Of a stretch of DNA of 17,144 nt, positions 1 through 7,363 are shown one piece after another. This stretch comes from Lachnospiraceae bacterium UBA7012. GTDB taxonomy: Bacteria; Bacillota; Clostridia; Lachnospirales; Lachnospiraceae. The stretch spans positions 1-17,144 of the forward strand of contig DJXE01000183.1 in assembly GCA_002449595.1 (NCBI GenBank), written 5' to 3'. Position 1 is the stretch's first letter, and every line of letters begins with the position of its first letter. A program made the position numbers and the translations under genes. The notes under the pieces are model-generated. The model had not been told where the DNA came from. It saw nothing but the letters and a program-made list of their open reading frames with translations, and did no database searches.

Positions 1-168
1 GAGTGCGCGAAGGCGATCATCCAGTCCGGCATTCGCAAGGTCGTCTATGACAGCGACAAGTACGCGGATTCCGACATGACGATTGCCAGCAAGCGGATGT
101 TCGACGCGGCGGGAGTCGTGTACGAGCAGTACCAGCGGACGGGGCGCCACATCGACATCGAGCTTTGA
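1..168 (+). CDS. dCMP deaminase family protein, C-terminal fragment
   Basis: The reading frame is open from base 1 and gives 55 residues ending in HIDIEL before a TGA stop; the start lies outside the window. The fragment opens with ECAKAIIQSGIRKVVYDSDK. This matches the part of ComEB/dCMP-type zinc deaminases after the PCxxC zinc-binding motif, where NECAK-II-GI--VVY is conserved, followed by a short tail of the form ASRRLFDAAGV--YEQY. The catalytic HAE and PCxxC motifs are not visible, so activity cannot be judged. Family members deaminate dCMP to dUMP to feed thymidylate synthesis. The next gene begins 13 bases downstream on the same strand, so the two may be co-transcribed. The family call is fairly secure; the exact substrate is inferred. 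Confidence 0.75.
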   Translation, partial: ECAKAIIQSGIRKVVYDSDKYADSDMTIASKRMFDAAGVVYEQYQRTGRHIDIEL

Positions 169-181
169 CCGCACTGGCTTT

Positions 182-1375
182 ATGAATGTTTTAAGCAGGC
201 TCTTCGCGGGAGGATTCGCGAAGAAGAAACGATTATTGTCTGTATTATTAGCGGCGGCTGTCCTTGCGGCAGCTCTGCCGCTTTCTGTGTTTGCGTCCAA
301 AGAGACGGAAGAGAAGATCAAGAAGGCGAAAGAAGAAAAGGAACAGACCGAGAACGCGATCGAGGACAACCAGCAGAACATCGACAGCATGAACAGCACC
401 AAGAATTCTCTGCAGGGCGAGCTGAACAACCTGAACGGGCAGCTCAGCGAGATCAGCGACAATCTCAGCCGGATCGAGGACAACATCAAGGACAAGCAGC
501 AGGAGATCGACGACACGACGGCGGACCTCGAGGAGGCGCAGCGCATTCAGGAGGCCCAGTACGAGGCCATGAAGAAGCGCGTGCAGTTCATGTACTTCAA
601 CAGCCGCTCGCTCCCGGTCGAGGCGTTTTTCGACAGCTCGTCCTTCGGGGATTTCCTGAACCGGCAGGACTACATCGAGGCGCTCTCCGCCTACGACCGG
701 AAGATGCTCACGCAGTACATCGAGACCAAGGAATCGATTGCGGAGAAGAAGGTCGTGCTCGAACAGGAAGAAGAGGAGCTGCAGGGGCTGAGGGATGAGG
801 CACTCAGCGAGCAGGGCAGGGTCTCCGGACTCGTGTCCAGCACAAGCAGCAGTATCAGCGCCTATGAAGGCCAGATCGCGGACGCGGAGAAGACGGCGGA
901 CGCGCTGCAGGCGGCGCTCGACGTCAAGAACCAGGAAATCAAGGCACTCGAGGCAAAGCTCGCCGAGGAGCGCCGCCTGGAAGAACTCTCGAGAAGATCC
1001 GTCTGGCGCTCGATCGGTGAAGTCACGTTTGCGGAGGGCGACGAGTACCTGCTCGCGAACCTGATCTACTGCGAGGCGGGCAACCAGCCGTACGAAGGCC
1101 AGGTCGCGGTCGGCGCGGTCGTCATGAACCGCGTGATGTCGGGCGCGTTCCCGGACACGATCGTCGGCGTGATCTATCAGAGAGGACAGTTTGAGCCGGT
1201 CAGCACGGGACGCCTCGCGCTTGCGCTCTCGAGGGATGACGCGACGCCCGCCTGCTATCAGGCGGCGCAGGCCGCGATGGCGGGACAGACGACGGTCTCG
1301 GACTGCATCTTCTTCAGGACGCCGATCCCGCAGGTCACGCCCCGGTACACCATCGGCGGCCATATTTTCTACTGA
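182..1375 (+). CDS. Secreted coiled-coil cell wall hydrolase (PcsB-like N-terminus, SleB/Hydrolase_2 C-terminus)
   Basis: A 397-residue exported protein, probably acting on peptidoglycan. Residues 1-38 form a signal peptide: a basic stretch KKKR at 14-17, a Leu/Ala/Val core, then cleavage near VFA-SK. Residues 40 to about 275 are Glu/Lys/Gln-rich heptads typical of a PcsB/CwlO coiled coil, including the family-like segment KKRVQFMYFN...SFGDFLNRQDYIEALSAYDRKML. Residues ~280-397 match the SleB-type Hydrolase_2 domain, with the LIYCEAGNQPYEGQVAVGAV core; Glu298 is the candidate catalytic acid. In SleB relatives this domain is a lytic transglycosylase or muramidase. I chose ATG 182 because it sits directly before the signal peptide; an upstream ATG at 83 would overlap the deaminase gene. 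No clear ribosome binding site precedes 182. The stop overlaps the next ATG by one base, which suggests translational coupling. Confidence 0.88.
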   Translation: MNVLSRLFAGGFAKKKRLLSVLLAAAVLAAALPLSVFASKETEEKIKKAKEEKEQTENAIEDNQQNIDSMNSTKNSLQGELNNLNGQLSEISDNLSRIEDNIKDKQQEIDDTTADLEEAQRIQEAQYEAMKKRVQFMYFNSRSLPVEAFFDSSSFGDFLNRQDYIEALSAYDRKMLTQYIETKESIAEKKVVLEQEEEELQGLRDEALSEQGRVSGLVSSTSSSISAYEGQIADAEKTADALQAALDVKNQEIKALEAKLAEERRLEELSRRSVWRSIGEVTFAEGDEYLLANLIYCEAGNQPYEGQVAVGAVVMNRVMSGAFPDTIVGVIYQRGQFEPVSTGRLALALSRDDATPACYQAAQAAMAGQTTVSDCIFFRTPIPQVTPRYTIGGHIFY

Positions 1376-3879
1376 TGAAGCAGGCTATCATCCGACTAAT
1401 CTATACCATCGCCGTCTTCGTCCTGACGGTCTTCCTGCTGGAATCCGGAATGGAGCAGGGAGGGCAGGGCGAGAGCACGGTCATGCCGGAGGCGTCGTTC
1501 CCTCTCATCACGATGCAGGCGGGCAGCATGAACATCAACGAGCTGCACGGCAGCGCGAGAAGAACGGACACGCACGGCCTCCGCGCGCCCATCACTCCTG
1601 TCGGGGAGGACCGGGACGTGCCGTTCATGGTCAGCTTCGGCGGCGCGGTGGAGGAGATCCGGTTCGAGGTCAGCAGCGTGGACGGCTCCCGGCTCATCCA
1701 GAAGGAGGCCGTGACGGACTTCGAGCGCTCCGACGAGACGATCACGGCGAGAGCCTCCCTGAACAATCTGATCGAGGAGGACACGGAGTACCTCCTGACG
1801 CTCATCGCGCGGACGGCGCAGCAGGAGGAGATCTTCTACTACACCCGCATCCTCTGCACGGAGGATCCCACGATCGCGGAGCGGATCCGCTTTGCCTCCA
1901 GGATCCACGAGATGACGTACCGGAAGACGGACGGCGAGAAGTGGGCGCAGTACCTGGAGACCGACGACAGCGCCGCGCAGTATGATCTCGGGCATGTGAC
2001 GATCCACAGCAGCGCGGACCAGGTCACCTGGGGAAGCCTGGAACCGGTGGAAGTTGTCGCCCCGGTCGTCACAGTGAAGGACATCCAGAGCAGCACCGCG
2101 CTCTGCCGCTTTGATTACAAGGTCAGCGTGGACGCGGGCGATGAGCAGCAGTATCTCATCTGCACGGAAGAGATCCAGGTCCAGAAGGGGACCGAGCGAA
2201 ACTACCTGCTGGATTATGACCGCAGGGCCTCCGCGGTGTTCGATCCGGAAGGGGAAGCCTATCCGGACGGGCAGATCCTGCTGGGGATCCGGGAGCCCGG
2301 ACAGGACTACAGGGAGAGCGAGGACGCCGGAACCGCGGTCTTCGTGCAGGCGGACAGCCTCTTCAGCGGGCGCAGCGCCGACCGCTCCGTGTCCTACATC
2401 TTCGGGTTCGCCGACGCGGACAGCACGGACCGGCGGGAGCTCTACCGCCACCATCTCATCCAGATCCTGAAGGTCAGTGAGAGCGGCGACGCGGACTTCA
2501 TGGTCTGCGGCTACATGAACCGCGGTCGGCACGAGGGAGAGACCGGGATCTGCATCTACCGCTTCAACAGCGTCTACCGGACGATCGAGGAGAGGGCGTT
2601 CATCCCCTTTTCCCTGTCGGACGAGCTGCTGTGCAGCAGGATCGGAAACGCGGCGTCGGTCTCCGACGGAGACGAGCTGACGCTGATGATCGGCACCGGG
2701 CTGTGCCGTTTTGATCTTAAGGAAAAGGAAGTGGACACCGTCGTGGCCGGTCTCGGCCGGGAGAACACGGTGATCTCCGGCAGCGGGCGCATGATGGCCT
2801 ACAGCGGGGAAGGCGGGAGCGGCATCACGCTGCTGGACCTGAGCAGCATGGAATCCGTCCAGACAGGCGCGGCGGGCGCTGTTCCGCTCGGCTTTGTCCG
2901 GGAGGACCTCGTCTACGGCGTGACGGGCGGCAGCGACGTGATGACCGACGCGCTCGGGAACACCTACCATCCGATGCACCGCATCGTGATCACGGATCCG
3001 TCCGGAAACGTGCTCACGGAATATGAGAGAGAAGGATACGTCATCGAGAGCTGCGACTTCCTCGCAGACCGCGTGGTCCTGCACCGGCTCGTCCGGAACG
3101 AGGACGGGAGCGGCTTTGTCCCGGCGGAGGACGACCAGATCCTGTCGACCGGGGAGACGGACAGCGAGGGCAGCCGCCTGGAGCGGGCGCAGCTCGGAAG
3201 CCAGGGGATGATCTCCCTGATCCGCATGAAGAACTTCGGCAGTGACGTGATCCGCTACATCCGCCCGAAGGAGATGATCCCGGAATCGGAGACCGTCATC
3301 GATCCGCCCAAGGCTTCGGAGGACGCGCCGGAAGAGGAGGCCTTCCTTGTCTACGCGCCGGGCCAGGGCGTCCAGGAATACCGCCGTCCGGCGGACGCGA
3401 TCCGCAGCGCCGCGCAGGAGCACGGCATCGTGACGGACCAGGACGGAAACTATATCTGGATCTATGCGAACAAGCCGGCAAGGGAGCAGATCATGTCGAT
3501 CCAGGCGCTGCCGCAGACGGAGGGAAGCGACCTCGTGCGGTGCCTCACGGCGATCCTGGAACTGGAGGACGCCGCCTCGGACGTCGGCCGTCTGATCGCC
3601 GGCGGCAGGGATGCGGAAGGCGTCCTTGCGCAGTGCCTCCCGGACGCGAGAGTTCTCGACCTCTCGGGCTGCACGCTGCAGGATACGCTGTTTTATGTGA
3701 GCAAAGGGTTCCCGGTGATCGCGACCTATGAAGACGGGGCGGCCCTCATCGTCGGCTACAACGAGAACGAAGTGGTCATCGCCGACGCGGAGCACGAGGA
3801 GATCTATTTCGCGCCGCGGCAGGAGGCGGAGACCGCCTTCCGGCTCGGTGGAAACAAATATCTGTCCTATCTGAGATGA
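1375..3879 (+). CDS. Membrane-anchored extracellular protein with C39-peptidase-like C-terminus, function unknown
   Basis: I do not recognise a named function for this 834-residue protein. It has one N-terminal hydrophobic segment (about residues 5-23, IIRLIYTIAVFVLTVFLL), so it is probably anchored with the bulk outside. Residues ~70-330 look like beta-rich domains; residues ~330-640 have repeated short beta-type segments (for example GTGLCRFDLKEKEVDTVVAG) that could be a degenerate beta-propeller. The last ~150 residues resemble a C39-like papain-fold domain: a Cys at 723 (LVRCLTAIL), then GCTLQDTLFYVSKGFPVIA and IVGYNENEVVIAD. The His normally found just before the GY motif is replaced by Ala789-Ala790, so it may be inactive. 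Its ATG overlaps the stop of the hydrolase gene, which ties it to cell-wall work. The C39 link is inferred from motif shape only. Confidence 0.8.
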   Translation: MKQAIIRLIYTIAVFVLTVFLLESGMEQGGQGESTVMPEASFPLITMQAGSMNINELHGSARRTDTHGLRAPITPVGEDRDVPFMVSFGGAVEEIRFEVSSVDGSRLIQKEAVTDFERSDETITARASLNNLIEEDTEYLLTLIARTAQQEEIFYYTRILCTEDPTIAERIRFASRIHEMTYRKTDGEKWAQYLETDDSAAQYDLGHVTIHSSADQVTWGSLEPVEVVAPVVTVKDIQSSTALCRFDYKVSVDAGDEQQYLICTEEIQVQKGTERNYLLDYDRRASAVFDPEGEAYPDGQILLGIREPGQDYRESEDAGTAVFVQADSLFSGRSADRSVSYIFGFADADSTDRRELYRHHLIQILKVSESGDADFMVCGYMNRGRHEGETGICIYRFNSVYRTIEERAFIPFSLSDELLCSRIGNAASVSDGDELTLMIGTGLCRFDLKEKEVDTVVAGLGRENTVISGSGRMMAYSGEGGSGITLLDLSSMESVQTGAAGAVPLGFVREDLVYGVTGGSDVMTDALGNTYHPMHRIVITDPSGNVLTEYEREGYVIESCDFLADRVVLHRLVRNEDGSGFVPAEDDQILSTGETDSEGSRLERAQLGSQGMISLIRMKNFGSDVIRYIRPKEMIPESETVIDPPKASEDAPEEEAFLVYAPGQGVQEYRRPADAIRSAAQEHGIVTDQDGNYIWIYANKPAREQIMSIQALPQTEGSDLVRCLTAILELEDAASDVGRLIAGGRDAEGVLAQCLPDARVLDLSGCTLQDTLFYVSKGFPVIATYEDGAALIVGYNENEVVIADAEHEEIYFAPRQEAETAFRLGGNKYLSYLR

Positions 3880-3927
3880 GGCGGAGATAAGAATCAGCTG
3901 TTTTCATACGAAAAGAAGAGATGCGTT

Positions 3928-3985
3928 AAAAAACTGCCGCACCCGTGAGCCAGTCTCATGAGGTGCGGCAGTTCAGTTTTTCTTA
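3928..3985. terminator. Bidirectional intrinsic terminator between convergent genes
   Basis: The arms AACTGCCGCACC (3932-3943) and GGTGCGGCAGTT (3962-3973) pair perfectly over 12 bp. The loop can form a small extra TGAG/CTCA stem (3946-3949 with 3955-3958). A run of A lies on the left (3928-3933) and TTTTT at 3977-3981 on the right, so each strand reads stem followed by U-rich tract. It sits between the ends of the plus-strand operon (3879) and prs (4003) and would stop both. Confidence 0.9.
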
Positions 3986-4002
3986 TACGAATTTATTAAG
4001 TC

Positions 4003-5211
4003 TTACTCGACCACATGCTTCCCGTTCTCGTTGTAGCGGGCGACGAGGCTCGTGATGCGGTCCACCGGGTTCAGCAGGTCGCTGATCGAGCTGTCGTGGT
4101 TTAACGTGTCGATGATGTAGGCGATGTACTTGCTCATCCCGCAGCTGATGTACCAGTCCCTGCTGAGCAGCGCCGGCGTCTGGTAGATCAGGTCCGTCGT
4201 GAGCAGGTAGTCGAACACGCCTTCCTTGTGGGCTTCGTCGAACTTCTCAAGTCCCTGCGTGAACAGGCCGAACGTCGAGAGGATGAAGACGCGGCCGGCG
4301 TTTCTCTTTTTCAGTGCTCTCGCGACTTCCAGCACGCTGTCGCCGGAGGAGAGCATGTCGTCGATGACCAGCATGTCCTTGCCCTCGACGGAGGAGCCCA
4401 GGAACTCGTGGGCGATGACGGGGTTCATCCCGTTCTCGAAGACGGTGTAGTCGCGCCTCTTGTAGAACATGCCCATGTCGAGCCCGAGGACGTTCGCGAA
4501 GTAGATCGCGCGCTTGGTGCCGGCCTCGTCCGGGCTGATGACCATCATGTGGCTGCTGTCGAAGGTGAGGCCTTCCACGTGGCCGAGCAGGCCCTTGACG
4601 AACTGGTAGGCGGGCTGGATCGTGTCGAACCCGTTCAGCGGGATCGCGTTCTCAACGCGGGGATCGTGCGCGTCGAAGGTGATGATGTTGTCGACGCCCA
4701 TCTTGACGAGCTCCTGCAGCGCGATCGCGCAGTCCAGGGACTCCCGCATGGAACGCTTGTACTGCCTGCCCTCATAGAGGTAGGGCATGATGACGGTGAT
4801 GCGGCGCGCCTTGCCGCCGACGGCTGCGATCACGCGCTTCAGGTCCGCGAAGTGATCGTCGGGGGACATGTGATTTTCCTGTCCGAAGAGCTTGTAAGTG
4901 ATGCTGTAGTTGGCGACGTCGACGAGGAAGTAGAGGTCCATGCCCCGGACGGAGTCCTTCAGGACGCCTTTGCCCTCGCCGGTGCCGAAGCGCGGTACTT
5001 CCGAACCGACGATGTAGGAGGGACGGATGTAGCCCGCGAACGCGAGGCTGTTCTTGTGCTCGTTCTCTCTCTCGGTGCGCCAGCGGATCAGGTATTCGTC
5101 GACCTTCTCCACCATCTCCCTGTATCCCGGAAGAGCGACCAGACCGAGACTGCCGACAGGGATACTTTCCAGATTTCTGACTTCCTGATGCTTCATGGAC
5201 TGCATAGGCAT
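4003..5211 (-). CDS. prs: Ribose-phosphate pyrophosphokinase (PRPP synthetase), long form
   Basis: Makes PRPP from ribose 5-phosphate and ATP for purine, pyrimidine, NAD, His and Trp synthesis; cytoplasmic. Over 402 residues it shows the family landmarks in diverged form: a flexible-loop region MPYLYEGRQYKRS (142-154) in place of the usual PY-ARQDRK, TFDAHDP (178-184) at the divalent-metal site, SPDEAGTKRA (226-235), KRRDY (251-255), and the PRPP-binding loop LVIDDMLSSGDS (281-292). Classical enzymes are about 315 residues. The extra ~80 residues are mainly an N-terminal addition before and around residues 1-90 and a longer C-terminus. ATG 5211 was chosen because AAGGA lies at good spacing before it; ATGs at 5205 and 5196 are possible. 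The gene starts 19 bases after the helicase-loader stop with no promoter visible between, so it probably shares that operon. Confidence 0.93.
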   Translation of the reverse strand: MPMQSMKHQEVRNLESIPVGSLGLVALPGYREMVEKVDEYLIRWRTERENEHKNSLAFAGYIRPSYIVGSEVPRFGTGEGKGVLKDSVRGMDLYFLVDVANYSITYKLFGQENHMSPDDHFADLKRVIAAVGGKARRITVIMPYLYEGRQYKRSMRESLDCAIALQELVKMGVDNIITFDAHDPRVENAIPLNGFDTIQPAYQFVKGLLGHVEGLTFDSSHMMVISPDEAGTKRAIYFANVLGLDMGMFYKRRDYTVFENGMNPVIAHEFLGSSVEGKDMLVIDDMLSSGDSVLEVARALKKRNAGRVFILSTFGLFTQGLEKFDEAHKEGVFDYLLTTDLIYQTPALLSRDWYISCGMSKYIAYIIDTLNHDSSISDLLNPVDRITSLVARYNENGKHVVE

Positions 5212-5230
5212 GCGTTCCTTCCTGCCGGGA

Positions 5231-6202
5231 TCAAACCGGCGCGCTTTCGTTTCTGCGAACTCGTTTCATTGCGAGCCTGAGATCTGGCCCGGACAGCTTA
5301 CAGATGGTAAAAGAGCTGACGATGCGGGAAAAGACGCGGTCCGAGTAGCGCGTTCTCACGTCTTCGATCGTCAGGTTGGTAGAGATGATGGTAGGCCTTC
5401 TGCGGAGGATCCGCTCGTTCAGCAGGGAGAAGAGCTTGGCCGCGACGAACGTGCCGCCCAGTTCCGTGCCGAGATCGTCGATGACGAGCAGGTCGCACCC
5501 GCACAGATCATCCGTGAGTGCGGCAAGTTCCGCCCTCTTCGAGTAGTCGAAGGAGACGGCCGCGAGCCGGTCGAAGAGATCTGCCGCGGAAAAGTATATC
5601 ACAGCAAATCCTCTTTGCAAAATATCGTTTGCGGTGCAGACGGAAAGAAACGTCTTTCCGGTCCCGACGCTCCCGTAGAAATACAGATTTTCGTACTTTT
5701 CACCGAAGTTCTGCGCGAACTGCCGCGCGATGCCGGCCGCGTTCAGGAACCTCTGCCGGTCCTCTCCGGTGAAAAGGTCATCCCGCAGCATCCTGAAATT
5801 CTCCGTCCTGGCGAGTTCCGACAGGTGCGACTGTCCGTAGAGGATCGCGATCTCGCGCCGTCTGAAGCAATGGCACTTCCGCGTCCCGATATATCCCGTG
5901 TCCCGACAGTCCGGACAGGTGAAGATCTCGTCCAGATAATCGGAAGGGAAGCCGTTCACTGCAAGGAGCGCCTTCTTCCGAGAAACGATACGGGCCGCGT
6001 CCGCCCCGTCGTCGTTTCCGCCGGTGAGCCTGGACTTTAACGCGCGCAAAAAAGCCGCGCCGGTATCAGTGTCCAGCGCGCGGTACTCCGGGGATGCCGC
6101 GCGGACCTCCTCGCGCCTTGCGCGCAGGAGGGCGGAGTTTTTCTCCCTGATCGCGGCATACTCCCGCATGATATTTTCATATTGTTCGTTTGTGAGGGCC
6201 AA
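5231..6202 (-). CDS. dnaC: DnaC/DnaI-type replicative helicase loader (AAA+ ATPase)
   Basis: A 323-residue AAA+ ATPase that loads the replicative helicase during primosome assembly. Visible features are a helical N-terminal region (1-90), a four-ligand zinc motif CPDCRDTGYIGTRKCHC (C96, C99, C110, C112), Walker A GSVGTGKT (177-184), Walker B LLVIDDLG (238-245), sensor I STNL (274-277), and the arginine-finger region SDRVFSR (287-293). The zinc motif followed by an IstB-like ATPase fits DnaC/DnaI rather than the transposon partner IstB, and no transposase is nearby. The start is a TTG at 6202, supported by AAGGAG (plus-strand 6208-6213) five bases upstream. The DnaD-domain gene ends 31 bases upstream, and this pairing is itself evidence for a primosome role. 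'dnaC' is used in the helicase-loader sense, not the Bacillus helicase sense. Confidence 0.92.
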   Translation of the reverse strand: MALTNEQYENIMREYAAIREKNSALLRARREEVRAASPEYRALDTDTGAAFLRALKSRLTGGNDDGADAARIVSRKKALLAVNGFPSDYLDEIFTCPDCRDTGYIGTRKCHCFRRREIAILYGQSHLSELARTENFRMLRDDLFTGEDRQRFLNAAGIARQFAQNFGEKYENLYFYGSVGTGKTFLSVCTANDILQRGFAVIYFSAADLFDRLAAVSFDYSKRAELAALTDDLCGCDLLVIDDLGTELGGTFVAAKLFSLLNERILRRRPTIISTNLTIEDVRTRYSDRVFSRIVSSFTICKLSGPDLRLAMKRVRRNESAPV

Positions 6203-6233
6203 TGGAACTCCTTATCGGAAGGCGGGGCAGCAG

Positions 6234-7040
6234 TCAGTTGTCGATGATCTCCTGCTCGAGCGCATCCATGTCGTATTCGCTCCGGATGATCCGCGTGAAG
6301 CTGTTCGGACGGGCCTTGACCCTTCCGCCGCGCTTCGACCCGGCAGCGATGGCGCGCTCCGCCTGCTTCGGCGTCGTGATGCCGTTCTGAGCCCACCCGA
6401 TCGCGACTTTCTCGATGTAGCGGAAATCCTTTTTCCCCTTATCGACACAGTACTGCACGAGGTAGTCGATGAGGTCGTCCGAGAAGCGCAGCTGCTCCGA
6501 GATGTAGCAGACCGTCTCGATCTCGCGGACGGACAGGGGCTTGCCGATGTACTGCTCGACGATGAAAAGCAGCTGCGACCGCCTCTTGTCAGAGGAAAAC
6601 GCCGCGATCGCCTCACCGGAGAGCTTCTGCTTCGCGGGAACGGTCGTCCCGGCGGCATAAGCGTCCTGCTGCACAGGCTGCGCCGCGGGCGCCGGCTGCG
6701 CGGGAGACACCGCCGACACACGGATCATGCTGCCTGCCGCCGCTTCCGGCTGGGGCATGAGATCGCACAGGCGGATGCCGGCAAGGCTGCCGTCCTGGCC
6801 GTACTGCAGGGACACGACGCCCCTCGCCTCCCAGAAGCGGAGAGAGCGCAGGACTTCCTTCTCCGTGTGGTTGAACTGGTCGGCCATCTCGGCGATGCTC
6901 ACGCCGCTTCCTGCCGCCATCTTTCTTACGATATATAGATATACTTTGAGCTGGGCGTCGTTCGCCTCGCTCATATAATGATCAATAAAAACATTAGAGA
7001 CAGCTGTCGCACCGCTGTCCTCGCCATAGACCGGAACCAC
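6234..7040 (-). CDS. dnaD: DnaD-domain primosome protein
   Basis: A replication-initiation/restart protein of the DnaD/DnaB(Firmicute) family, which remodels DNA and helps bring the helicase loader to origins. With the GTG start at 7040 it has 268 residues: an N-terminal winged-helix-like domain (about 14-95, with AQLKVYLYIVRKM and FNHTEKEVLRSLRFWE), an Ala/Pro/Gln-rich linker (~98-135), and a DnaD-like DDBH2 domain (~154-231) that includes Y208-x3-V212-x3-W216, matching the YxxxIxxxW signature. GTG 7040 was preferred because it places a short VVPVYGEDSGATAVSNVFID start like that of relatives, with a GGGGTGAG purine stretch just upstream. The frame continues to a TTG at 7133 but without a good ribosome binding site; ATG 6974 is also possible. 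It heads a likely three-gene operon with the helicase loader and prs. Confidence 0.85.
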   Translation of the reverse strand: MVPVYGEDSGATAVSNVFIDHYMSEANDAQLKVYLYIVRKMAAGSGVSIAEMADQFNHTEKEVLRSLRFWEARGVVSLQYGQDGSLAGIRLCDLMPQPEAAAGSMIRVSAVSPAQPAPAAQPVQQDAYAAGTTVPAKQKLSGEAIAAFSSDKRRSQLLFIVEQYIGKPLSVREIETVCYISEQLRFSDDLIDYLVQYCVDKGKKDFRYIEKVAIGWAQNGITTPKQAERAIAAGSKRGGRVKARPNSFTRIIRSEYDMDALEQEIIDN

Positions 7041-7165
7041 TTTCTCACCCCAAACTTTTTGCAATACCCCGGATACGGTGACAGTCTCAAGGAGCGTCCA
7101 GAGCGCGCCTTTTTGCCGTATCGCACAACTCAATATTCGAAGTCAGTTTTCTGAAGATAGTTCGG

Positions 7166-7194
7166 AGTATAGCACAGGACAGGGGAGCTTCGAA
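7166..7194 (-). promoter_or_regulatory. Candidate sigma-A promoter of the DnaD-dnaC-prs operon
   Basis: On the minus strand TATACT (7171-7166) is preceded by TGC, giving an extended -10. A weak -35, TTCGAA (7194-7189), lies 17 bases upstream. Transcription would start near 7159, leaving a leader of about 120 bases before the GTG at 7040. The -10 is strong and the -35 poor, as is common with extended -10 promoters. Confidence 0.6.
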
Positions 7195-7254
7195 ATGGTA
7201 AAAATGACCAGAAAAGATGTTCCTGAAACGCGGAAAAAGCCTGCGCCCGGGGGA

Positions 7255-7349
7255 TGTGGATAATGCGGATAAAGTGGAAAAACTGCACCGGCCGCGAAAG
7301 CAGCGGCATTCTTTATCCACAGCCGGAACCGGGTCCCGGCTGCGGATGA
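7255..7349. promoter_or_regulatory. DnaA-box-like cluster upstream of the DnaD-dnaC operon
   Basis: Two exact matches to the DnaA box TTATCCACA are present: one read on the minus strand at 7255-7263 and one on the plus strand at 7313-7321. A one-mismatch box (TTATCCGCA, minus) directly abuts the first at 7264-7272, and a two-mismatch copy (TCATCCGCA, minus) is at 7341-7349. A further TTATCAACA at 7414-7422 lies inside murC codons. The cluster is 60-155 bases upstream of the candidate -35 of the replication operon. DnaA binding is inferred from sequence only. Confidence 0.6.
7315..7347 (-). terminator. GC-rich hairpin just downstream of murC
   Basis: The plus-strand arms are ATCC-a-CAGCCGG-a-ACC and GGT-c-CCGGCTG-c-GGAT. 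The two A/C mismatches become G-U wobbles in the minus-strand RNA, so the helix is essentially continuous in a murC transcript. It begins 17 bases after the murC stop. No U-run follows directly; a minus-strand U5 comes later at 7282-7278, after a second small hairpin (7307-7291). It is a probable 3' end structure for murC, but not a textbook terminator. It also overlaps a DnaA-box-like site. Confidence 0.5.
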
Positions 7350-7363
7350 AGTGGAAAGATCCT

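Noticed and set aside
1396..3795. 799-codon open frame on the minus strand
   Set aside because: Antisense to the 834-residue anchored protein, which has a start coupled to its upstream gene and a plausible membrane segment; the antisense product is compositionally biased and featureless.
5231..6202. IstB transposition helper of an IS21 element
   Set aside because: IstB and DnaC share the ATPase core, but there is no istA transposase or inverted repeats, the zinc motif is present, and the neighbour is a DnaD-domain gene.
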